A DNA stretch of 54,246 bases, from positions 1-54,246 of the IMG/VR virus record IMGVR_UViG_3300025137_000048; one strand, given 5' to 3'. The DNA comes from a virus. Below the pieces are notes generated by a model. The model had not been told where the DNA came from. It searched no databases and was given only the letters and a program-made list of their open reading frames with translations. The translations under genes were made by a program, and so were the position numbers. How positions within the stretch are numbered: the stretch's first letter is position 1; each line of letters starts with the position of its first letter. Below, one piece after another: positions 34,483 to 41,303 of this stretch.

Positions 34483-36207
34483 CTACTTCCATTGTAAAGA
34501 TACACCGTGTATTTTCATTTGATTGTTTGCCAATGCTAGTTTCCATCTCATTGATGTACCACTAGGTTGACCTGATATTGTTGCTGTACCTGTTAAAATT
34601 CTTTGTCCTGATGACCCAGTCACATAACCACTATCTGCTAATGTAACATTTGTAAAATTAGAACCATCTCTTGATATACTTGCAATGATATCTGTATTAA
34701 GTGTTACACTTGCTACATTTTCTTGAAATACTACAATACGACTTGAAGCAGGTTCACTTGACGCCGTAAAGGCATTTGAAACTATTGTTGTTGATGTTGT
34801 TACGGGAGCCGCTGTTGCTGTAAGTAATACAAAACCATCTTCACCACCATTACCTCCTGATGGATCATGTCCACCTTCACCAATAACATTACTTGCTGCA
34901 TATTCTGGTGTTCCGCCTGTAATAGGATTTGCTGCATATGATATAGCGTTTGTATCGTTTGTTGCGCCTGCACTTTCTGTCATGAGTGGCATTGCATTAC
35001 CTGGTCCTTGACCTGCTGTACCGTTTCTTGCACCTGCATATGTAGCACCTGAAGTAACTTGTGGATGACCATAGAATGATGAACCACCACCTCCAGCGTC
35101 ATTATCGTTTCCACCACCACCGCCGTAGTAACCTGCGCCACCACCACCTGAATGGTTTCCTATACTACTACCACCATTAAATAAACTTCCACAACCATTG
35201 ACATTTTCACCACCGCCACCTGTTTCACCACCTGTTGTTTGTTCACCAGCGCCAGCAGTTTGTGAAGAACCCTCTTGTGTAAATGCAGCTGTTTGACCAC
35301 CTGAAAATCCTACAAGACCTCCACCTGCACCACCTTTTGATTTACAACCTCCTCCGCCTGGAGCATTAGAAAATCCACCACCACCGGAACCTGCGACTAC
35401 ATAAGCGTCTGGTGCGGCTAATGTTGTTTCTGTACTTTCTGCAAGAACGGCTGCTAATCCGCCACCTGAAGCGCCACCACCTGTACCAACTCCTCCACCA
35501 AAGAATGATTCCGTTCCTGGAGCACATGGAGCACCTGGTGAATATCCTCCACCATTTCCGGCAGAAATATGTAAAGTTTGTGAAGCAGTAACAGCAAGAG
35601 TTCCCTCTGCGTATCCACCACCTCCTCCTCCACTACATGTAGCTGGCCTTCCACCACCACCACCTGCACCCCATGCTCTTATATTAACTGAGGTTACATT
35701 TGCTGGAACTGTAAATGTTCCTGAAGTACCTGCCGCAGGGGAAGGTGTTGTTGCTGCTGCTGAAGTTTGTGGTTCTGATATAAGTGTTGTTGAAAAACCT
35801 GCTGCAAAAGAAGCACCGTCTGTACCATTGATGTAGTTGTCATTTGATGAACAGTAAGTATCGTTAGATCCTTCACCTTCATCAGCACCACTTTCATCAT
35901 GGAACTCATCTACTACACCGTCAACTAAATTAAATACTGTGAGACCATCATTAACTGCCATCTTGAAACCAAGTAAAGCAATATTCTGATCTACTACTGA
36001 AAAAGCACTTTGAGGTAATGTAACTGTTTTACCAGTTAAATTTAATGAACTTGCTAAATCATCAGCAGTTACTTGACCGTCAGTAATTTTAGCACTTGTA
36101 ACAGCATTACCTGCTATTTTTGCTTCTATAACAGCACATGAGGCAATCTTTGCTGTTGTGATTGCACTATCTGTTATTCCTTCTGATGGTACTTGTGTTT
36201 TTGGCAT
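34483..36207 (-). CDS. Glycine-rich adhesin-like paralog 6 (574 aa)
   Basis: The first copy in transcription order. The N-terminal arm has three SAKI-like units (ITDSAITTAKIASCAVIEAK, AVTSAKITDGQVTADDLASS), like copies 2 and 3. The shared block follows (IALLGFKMAVNDGLTVFNLV, DEGEGSNDTYCSSNDNYIN), then GTFTVPANVTSVNIRAWGAG and a Gly-rich core with Cys at RPATCSGGGG, SPGAPCAPG, GGGGCKSKGG and VNGCGSLFNGG. GGSSFYGHPQVTSGATYAGA and the C-terminal domain (ending IHGVSLQWK) match the family. A GGAT site precedes the ATG. Confidence 0.8.
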   Translation of the reverse strand: MPKTQVPSEGITDSAITTAKIASCAVIEAKIAGNAVTSAKITDGQVTADDLASSLNLTGKTVTLPQSAFSVVDQNIALLGFKMAVNDGLTVFNLVDGVVDEFHDESGADEGEGSNDTYCSSNDNYINGTDGASFAAGFSTTLISEPQTSAAATTPSPAAGTSGTFTVPANVTSVNIRAWGAGGGGGRPATCSGGGGGGYAEGTLAVTASQTLHISAGNGGGYSPGAPCAPGTESFFGGGVGTGGGASGGGLAAVLAESTETTLAAPDAYVVAGSGGGGFSNAPGGGGCKSKGGAGGGLVGFSGGQTAAFTQEGSSQTAGAGEQTTGGETGGGGENVNGCGSLFNGGSSIGNHSGGGGAGYYGGGGGNDNDAGGGGSSFYGHPQVTSGATYAGARNGTAGQGPGNAMPLMTESAGATNDTNAISYAANPITGGTPEYAASNVIGEGGHDPSGGNGGEDGFVLLTATAAPVTTSTTIVSNAFTASSEPASSRIVVFQENVASVTLNTDIIASISRDGSNFTNVTLADSGYVTGSSGQRILTGTATISGQPSGTSMRWKLALANNQMKIHGVSLQWK

Positions 36208-36212
36208 TTATA

Positions 36213-36446
36213 TTATCCGTTTGCAGCGTCCCACGCTGATTGTAATTGTGTTAATTTTGTATTTACTGCTGTTTCAGTTGGTAATTCTGTTACTGTATTA
36301 TCTACAATACTTCCATCAACTCCTATTTTATCTGAAAGTCGTAAGTTAGCATAAATTTTATTTTTACTATCTGTCCATGTAAACCATTGGTTAGAATGTA
36401 ATTTTACTAATGCGTCCTCAATGTGTGAAGGTCTAGGTACTGGCAT
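36213..36446 (-). CDS. Small fibre-region protein (77 aa)
   Basis: A 77-residue protein starting MPVPRPSHIEDALVKLHSNQ, with WFTWTDSKNKIYANLRLSD and a helical C terminus (ETAVNTKLTQLQSAWDAANG). This type of small protein occurs near tail fibres in marine myophages, but I know no function. It has a GGAGAC site and sits between the C1q-like protein and adhesin copy 6 with a few bases on either side. Confidence 0.7.
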   Translation of the reverse strand: MPVPRPSHIEDALVKLHSNQWFTWTDSKNKIYANLRLSDKIGVDGSIVDNTVTELPTETAVNTKLTQLQSAWDAANG

Positions 36447-36447
36447 T

Positions 36448-36987
36448 CTATGTGTCTCCTAATCTTATAAATGTGGCATGTGTTTCATTTTGTGAACTAT
36501 GTCCGTGAGTTGTCGTATCTGAACTTGTGCTTGCAACAACAAATCTACATTTGTGTGTAGTAACATTTGTAACATCAAAAATAAAAGATGTACTATAAGT
36601 GTTACTGTCACTTGCTCTTGATATTCCTGCTACTTGCTCAGACGCACCTCCATAAGAACTATTATTAACTGTTGTTTCAACTTGAATTTGAAGTTGACCG
36701 TCTATGTTATCAGCAGTATTTGATACTGTAAATTCTATAAAATAAATACCTGTTGAAGGAAAAGTAAATACACCAGAGGATTGTGTCATGTTACTTCCTA
36801 AACTTCCGTATCCATCTGTATCTGCTAATTCCCAATTTGAAGCTATTGGATTACCTGCACCAGTAAAATCTGCTGTTATTCTCCATTGATTAGCCATGGT
36901 GTTTCCAACACCACCTGATACTCCTGTTTGCAATATCTTACCTGCTGTTGTTACGTTGTTTGCGAATCCTCTTGTTATTGCACCCAT
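36448..36987 (-). CDS. C1q/TNF-like virion protein (179 aa)
   Basis: A 179-residue beta-sandwich protein. After a 35-residue N-terminal arm the pattern follows C1q/TNF-like trimeric jelly rolls: SSGVFTFPSTGIYFIEFTVS, LQIQVETTVNNSSY, STSFIFDVTNVTTHKCRFVV, and a last strand ETHATFIRLGDT. Such domains cap or connect trimeric fibres and can bind receptors. The assignment is from strand pattern, especially FxFPxTGIYxxxF. It is in the accessory fibre operon between the 235- and 77-residue genes. Ribosome site AGGAT. Confidence 0.75.
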   Translation of the reverse strand: MGAITRGFANNVTTAGKILQTGVSGGVGNTMANQWRITADFTGAGNPIASNWELADTDGYGSLGSNMTQSSGVFTFPSTGIYFIEFTVSNTADNIDGQLQIQVETTVNNSSYGGASEQVAGISRASDSNTYSTSFIFDVTNVTTHKCRFVVASTSSDTTTHGHSSQNETHATFIRLGDT

Positions 36988-36995
36988 TTTCTATC

Positions 36996-37703
36996 CTATT
37001 GTATTGGTAAAAACCTAAAAGTTATTTCTGCACTACTTGCCGGAGCAGTTGCAAAAGTTAAATTTGTTCCTGATATAGTATAGTCATCCGTTGGAACTAA
37101 ACAAACACCGTTTACAAAAACTAAAACATCATTTATTGCTCGACTACTTACACCTAGTGCGAACACGGTAGTTGAACCGTCACCTGCATGTGATTTGTTT
37201 GTAGTGTATTGTGATGATAGAGGATTAAATCCTGTAGCAACACCTTGATTAACAATTTCACTACCTGATAATACTGTAAAAGTATTAGGAGTAAATCTGA
37301 AATCATCAGCACCATTAATTTTAATATCGATTTGATCGTCTGTGTCTGCTGTAAAACTTGTATCGCCATCAGCGTCAAGTAGTAATTCATTACCATTAAA
37401 ATCTGTGTTGACAAATGCTTCATTATTAAAAGTAGTAATACAATATATTGCTGCTGAACTATCTGGAGCACCAGTGAATGTTATTCTTTTTAAATCACCT
37501 GATCCATCTGCACCTAAAGTGAATGCTTTTCCTGACCCGGGTTCTTGTCTTACGTTATCAACAAATACTTGTAATGCAAATTCGCCCCCAGCAGGACATG
37601 CATTTGCTAAATCAAAAGCAACTGTTGAACCATCACCTGTAAAAGTATCTTTAGTAGGTGATACCCTAAACAATTCATTTGGTTGTGCGCCTAAATATGC
37701 CAT
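36996..37703 (-). CDS. Fibre/appendage protein with GDGST repeats (235 aa)
   Basis: A 235-residue relative of the 204-residue protein at 33856. It begins MAYLGAQPNELFRVSPTKDT and has FTGDGSTVAFDLANACPAGG, a RQEPGSGKAFTLGADGSG loop, a central DIKINGADDFRFTPNTFTVL, and a second unit AGDGSTTVFALGVSSRAIND with YTISGTNLTFATAPAS. It resembles the shaft/connector domains in cyanophage fibres. The ribosome-site region carries a 13-bp tandem duplication. Role inferred from family type and neighbours. Confidence 0.8.
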   Translation of the reverse strand: MAYLGAQPNELFRVSPTKDTFTGDGSTVAFDLANACPAGGEFALQVFVDNVRQEPGSGKAFTLGADGSGDLKRITFTGAPDSSAAIYCITTFNNEAFVNTDFNGNELLLDADGDTSFTADTDDQIDIKINGADDFRFTPNTFTVLSGSEIVNQGVATGFNPLSSQYTTNKSHAGDGSTTVFALGVSSRAINDVLVFVNGVCLVPTDDYTISGTNLTFATAPASSAEITFRFLPIQ

Positions 37704-37727
37704 TTACTTATCCTATTTACTTATCCT
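37702..37727 (-). repeat. 13-bp tandem duplication at a ribosome site
   Basis: ATTTACTTATCCT is present twice in a row on the plus strand. On the minus strand this doubles the AGGATAAGTAAAT segment that includes the ribosome site and the start region of the 235-residue gene. Confidence 0.8.
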
Positions 37728-38094
37728 ATACGTCTTCTAATACTGAAACTAATGCGTCAGCACTATTAGAAGCGCTTGCTGAAACTCTTAATACATCTGC
37801 TGCGGAACCTGTGTTTTGCAAAACAAGTTTGTTTCCTGACATTACCTCTAATGAGGAACCTGCTGGAATACTTGCATTTTTAACAATATGCACATCATTT
37901 GAACCTGCGCTATTATCTAAAAACACATTAGCAGTTATACCTGCATTTGATGTATTTGCAATTGTGATCCCGATAACTATTGCTTCTAATGCTGAAGAAC
38001 CAGCACCTGCAGGTACAGAATAAACCGCACTAGCAGAAGCACCTGAAGAAGTATTTACATTTGTTACTGCAAATCTTTTAAAATCGTTAGCCAT
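37726..38094 (-). CDS. Small virion-associated protein (122 aa)
   Basis: A 122-residue beta-rich protein of a type common in marine T4-like phages: MANDFKRFAVTNVNTSSGAS, AVYSVPAGAGSSALEAIVIG, an Ala/Asn-rich strand set, IVKNASIPAGSSLEVMSGNK and an acidic end VSVLEDV. It likely forms part of a fibre or baseplate appendage, but no specific role is known to me. It has an AGGAT site and a full late-promoter box 20 nt upstream, so it starts the transcript for the C1q-like and shaft genes. Confidence 0.75.
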   Translation of the reverse strand: MANDFKRFAVTNVNTSSGASASAVYSVPAGAGSSALEAIVIGITIANTSNAGITANVFLDNSAGSNDVHIVKNASIPAGSSLEVMSGNKLVLQNTGSAADVLRVSASASNSADALVSVLEDV

Positions 38095-38113
38095 CTTTTA
38101 TATCCTTTTTTAC

Positions 38114-38121
38114 TATTTATA
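38114..38121 (-). promoter_or_regulatory. T4-type late promoter before the 122-aa gene
   Basis: Exact TATAAATA on the minus strand between the stop of the cupredoxin-like gene and the 122-residue gene, 20 nt before its ATG. Confidence 0.7.
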
Positions 38122-38122
38122 C

Positions 38123-39028
38123 TTATCCTAACGCAACCGCTTGAGCAATTGCGAAGGCATTTGTCGCTAATCCAACACCACCTTGCGTGATGGTACCTGC
38201 TTCAATAGTACCAGTTGTTGTTAGATTTTCATTACTAAAATTAATTGTTCCTGAACTGTCTGTAATTGATCCACCTGTTATAGTTAATATTGCAGAACCT
38301 GTTGTATCAGCAAAACTTGTTGATGATGTTCTTGCAAGATTACCCATGTGGGCATGTGAAGAACATTGATAATATAATCTTTGAGGTGTTGCTGTTGATA
38401 CAACAATCTGTGTGTATGCACCTGAACTACCTGGTGTACCATTTGTTGTAACACCTGTTGAGTATATTGTATTTTTTGCAGCGTCTAAATAAAATCTTAT
38501 TGGGTGACCACTATTAGAACCATCTGCTTGATTAAATCTGTATGTATTACCAGGTTCAAATTGTATAAATGGTGCCTCGATACCATCTATTTTATATCCA
38601 TTACTTGATCCTGTACCTTGGTATATGTGATTAGTTGTTTTGCTTGCAACAGTTGTAACTAATTCTGTGTATGCATTTGAACCATCAGCGTTATGTTGAG
38701 CACCTAGTACATCAGCATATACGTTTGTTGATATGTCACTTGCAAGTGTTAATGTTAATGTATCTGTTGCACTAACAGCAGCACTAACACCAGTAGAACC
38801 TGTAACTGTTAAAGTATTACCTGTTACAATTGTCTGAGAAGTAGAACCATCTGATAAAGTAAAACCAGTACCAGTAACACTTGTATTGATCTCATTGATC
38901 GCAAGTATGATAGAACCCTTTGCTGTTGTAGATAAAGATGATAGATCACCTACGTCTGTACCTAACGAGTTAAAGGTCGTTCTAAAAGTTTCTAAACTTT
39001 CTGTACTTGCTACGTTTCTAACTGCCAT
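38123..39028 (-). CDS. Fibre-like protein with cupredoxin-like domain (301 aa)
   Basis: The N terminus (MAVRNVASTESLETFRTTFN) and LSDGSTSQTIVTGNTLTVTG look like fibre anchor and shaft sequence. Residues 153-230 look like a cupredoxin: FIQFEPGNTYRFNQADGSNS, GHPIRFYLDAAK, and LYYQCSSHAHMGN. The order His175, Cys222, His225 or His227, Met228 matches type 1 copper ligands, although the Cys-to-Met loop is short. Similar modules are common in marine phage structural proteins. The end AFAIAQAVALG matches the 884-residue fibre. Copper binding is inferred. The start at 39028 overlaps the coiled-coil gene by 11 nt. Confidence 0.78.
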   Translation of the reverse strand: MAVRNVASTESLETFRTTFNSLGTDVGDLSSLSTTAKGSIILAINEINTSVTGTGFTLSDGSTSQTIVTGNTLTVTGSTGVSAAVSATDTLTLTLASDISTNVYADVLGAQHNADGSNAYTELVTTVASKTTNHIYQGTGSSNGYKIDGIEAPFIQFEPGNTYRFNQADGSNSGHPIRFYLDAAKNTIYSTGVTTNGTPGSSGAYTQIVVSTATPQRLYYQCSSHAHMGNLARTSSTSFADTTGSAILTITGGSITDSSGTINFSNENLTTTGTIEAGTITQGGVGLATNAFAIAQAVALG

Positions 39029-39239
39029 TTGTTACCTTAAGTATTAATTCTTTTATTTCTTTTAATTCTGTTTTTAATATATTTATTTCTCTTACAGCAG
39101 ATTTTAAATTATCTTCACTTTGTCTTGCTGATTTAACTCTTGACATATAAAGAAGATAAGCGCTTCTGTCTGAATTAACCACAGCATGTGTTCTTGTATC
39201 TTTAACATAACTTCTATTTTGTTCTACTGTTCTTTTCAT
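39018..39239 (-). CDS. Small coiled-coil protein (73 aa)
   Basis: A 73-residue protein whose second half is an obvious coiled coil (SEDNLKSAVREINILKTELK, EIKELILKV), preceded by VVNSDRSAYLLYMSRVKSAR. Similar short coiled-coil proteins occur next to large DUF4815-type virion proteins in cyanophages. It probably bundles a fibre or baseplate junction. It starts by TAATG overlap with the 528-residue gene and overlaps the cupredoxin-like gene. Confidence 0.75.
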   Translation of the reverse strand: MKRTVEQNRSYVKDTRTHAVVNSDRSAYLLYMSRVKSARQSEDNLKSAVREINILKTELKEIKELILKVTNGS

Positions 39240-40825
39240 TATGTTGCCAATGCGATTGCTCGTAAGTCTGTTATTCTTGGTGGGTATGCTGGATTTGAAC
39301 CAGTCATTACAATCTTAATTGCAAAAGATGTAAACTCACCTAAATCACTTGCTGTAAATTTTTGTTCGCTATAACTTACAGTATAATCTGGACTGTAAGG
39401 TGTTTGTGAACGACTTTCTGAAAATAAGACACCATCGTCTGCTAAACCAGTTGTATTGAAAAATTCATAAGGTATTTCATCAAAAGGTCTACTGTCATCA
39501 ACAAGTCTAATTTTATGAAGAACTTTAATAGCAGAGGTAGGAAAATTATTTGCACTAATTCTTACATCTAATGCTGTTGCTGGATTGTCTAGTAAAATTT
39601 CTTTTGTTAGATATTTTGAATTTGAACTACCACCTGTTGGTTCTGTTTCTGCTTGAAATCCTGTAGTGTTTGAAGAACTTGGATTATCAAGTCTATTTGT
39701 AATAGCAATTAAATTTGTTCTTGCAGTATCAACAACAGGTGATGTATTTTGATTTCCTGTTGACATTTCAATTTTATAAGTTAATGTTTTATTACCAGCA
39801 AAATTTGTTGTTTCATTAATAGGTGAAGCAACTTGTTGTTGTGTTGTGAAATAAAAATTATCATTTGGTGTAATTTCTTTTTCTGTTTGAGCAGTATATG
39901 AAGTTTCTGCACCATGAATAGAACGTTTAGATGTTGTTGTAATTTTGTGTATTACTGTAGCGTCTTCTGGGTGCATATATCCAATCTGAGGTTGTAATAC
40001 TTCAAATGCGACATTTTGCGTAGCAGTTACAGCACTACCACCAATACTACCTGTTGATGTTGCGGTGTCACTCGCTAGAGTAATTGTATAACTATCTAAA
40101 GTAACATTACCAATATCGTGTGTACCATTAATATTACTTCCAGTAATACCATTATATTCTGTTCCATCTACCAATCCTGCAATAGTAACTTTATCTGGTT
40201 TATCACCAGACATACCATGATTATCATGATTAACTTTTATAATTTTTGGATTGTCTCCAAATACTGTACCAGAACCTGCAGTTGCATTTACCTCAATAGG
40301 ATTATTATCTAAAGTATCAGCAGATACAGCACTATTATTAAAAGTAACTGTTCCTGAAGTAAATTTTGTAAACTTTGCTTTTTTTAATGAAAATTTTAAA
40401 TCTTGTAAAGGGGATTCTTGTTGACCTCCAATGTTTTGTGATTTAAATAAAGCACCTACAGCAGGTTGTTCTGAAACTCGTCTTGTTGTGCCTATAATAT
40501 TTTGTCCTAATTCAGAAATATATGTGACATATTTTGTGCTGTTTGAAAAAAGAGTTAATGCATATGTTTGACCACCTTTAAGAAATACAGGTGAATCAAA
40601 TGTAAAAGTAGTTGCTGATGAAGCGTCAGTTGATGTATTAACATCAGCAGCAGCTTTAGTAACTACACTAAATGGTATTATTTTAGAACCAGGTCTACTT
40701 CTAAATGTTTCTAATACTCCAATAGTAATAGGTTGTATTGAATCTTTAGCACTAAAGTACAAATCCAGTGATGTGACAAAACACCCTTCAGCAGTATTAT
40801 TTACAAATGTTTGTGCAATAGCCAT
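39239..40825 (-). CDS. C-terminal part of the DUF4815-type virion protein (528 aa)
   Basis: A 528-residue beta-rich structural protein beginning MAIAQTFVNNTAEGCFVTSL, DLYFSAKDSIQPITIGVLET. In cyanophage homologues I remember, this AQTF..G.F.T..DLFF..KD block lies in the middle of one long protein whose first part resembles the 1737-residue gene product. So here it looks like the separated second half of that protein. It ends with a galactose-binding-like domain (SDLGEFTSFAIKIVMTGSNP). It has a good AAGGAAA site and probably assembles next to the 1737-residue protein in the baseplate or fibre base. Confidence 0.8.
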   Translation of the reverse strand: MAIAQTFVNNTAEGCFVTSLDLYFSAKDSIQPITIGVLETFRSRPGSKIIPFSVVTKAAADVNTSTDASSATTFTFDSPVFLKGGQTYALTLFSNSTKYVTYISELGQNIIGTTRRVSEQPAVGALFKSQNIGGQQESPLQDLKFSLKKAKFTKFTSGTVTFNNSAVSADTLDNNPIEVNATAGSGTVFGDNPKIIKVNHDNHGMSGDKPDKVTIAGLVDGTEYNGITGSNINGTHDIGNVTLDSYTITLASDTATSTGSIGGSAVTATQNVAFEVLQPQIGYMHPEDATVIHKITTTSKRSIHGAETSYTAQTEKEITPNDNFYFTTQQQVASPINETTNFAGNKTLTYKIEMSTGNQNTSPVVDTARTNLIAITNRLDNPSSSNTTGFQAETEPTGGSSNSKYLTKEILLDNPATALDVRISANNFPTSAIKVLHKIRLVDDSRPFDEIPYEFFNTTGLADDGVLFSESRSQTPYSPDYTVSYSEQKFTASDLGEFTSFAIKIVMTGSNPAYPPRITDLRAIALAT

Positions 40826-40826
40826 C

Positions 40827-41303
40827 TTAGTTTCCTTTATTTACTCCGTGTTGTAAATCCCATTGTTCATCATCTTGAAAACACTCTAGGTCTTTTACAT
40901 TATTGTTTAAGTCATTAATAAATGTAGTAACATTACTTTCTGTTTTTTTAAAGCCATGATATTTTTCATATCTTTTATGTAAAGCCTCTTTAGCAGTAAC
41001 GGTATACATTAATTTTTTTCCTTTTTCTTTTGCCATTTCAATTACACTATCAATACATAATTGTAAAGCTTTGTGTGATTTAATGTGACTTATATTTTTA
41101 TCAATCACAGTCCACTCCATAATACAAAATTTTGTTGTGGGGTCTGAGTACAATCCTGTAAAACATATTGGTTTATTATCATTTTCTACTATAATTCCAT
41201 CTTTAGGTAAACAATCTTTTGGCACAATACCAAACTCCCAATCGTTCCACCATTTAACCAATGTTTCATAATCATTATCTCTGTCCCATAGTCTTGCTTT
41301 CAT
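40827..41303 (-). CDS. GNAT-like N-acetyltransferase (158 aa)
   Basis: A 158-residue protein that looks like a small GNAT acyltransferase: MKARLWDRDNDYETLVKWWN (first strand and helix), KPICFTGLYSDPTTKFCIME, a central helix (SHKALQLCIDSVIEMAKEKG), strand KLMYTVTAKEALHKRYEKYHGF and KKTESNVTTFI. The acetyl-CoA loop is not a clean Q/RxxGxG/A, so activity is uncertain. It lies precisely between the Hint-ended 1737-residue gene (29-nt overlap) and its apparent C-terminal part (528 aa). Confidence 0.7.
   Translation of the reverse strand: MKARLWDRDNDYETLVKWWNDWEFGIVPKDCLPKDGIIVENDNKPICFTGLYSDPTTKFCIMEWTVIDKNISHIKSHKALQLCIDSVIEMAKEKGKKLMYTVTAKEALHKRYEKYHGFKKTESNVTTFINDLNNNVKDLECFQDDEQWDLQHGVNKGN

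Larger units (their letters stand above)
25104..36207 (-). repeat. Six-copy dispersed adhesin gene family
   Basis: Conserved 3' coding blocks, about 315 bases each, lie at roughly 25104-25420, 26875-27190, 28543-28860, 30584-30900, 32309-32620 and 34483-34800. They encode SRIVVFQEN to the C terminus. Conserved 5' blocks, about 150 bases, lie near 26560-26720, 28180-28330, 30030-30180, 32100-32250, 33670-33800 and 35840-35990. They encode LLGFKMAV to DEGEGSND. A smaller conserved block (HPQITSG) sits between. The glycine-rich centres differ. All copies have the same orientation, so homologous exchange between them is possible. Confidence 0.85.

Noticed and set aside
25104-36207. Diversity-generating retroelement acting on the adhesins
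   Set aside because: I see no reverse transcriptase gene, template repeat or adenine-biased variable region in the window; variation is in length and cassette content.
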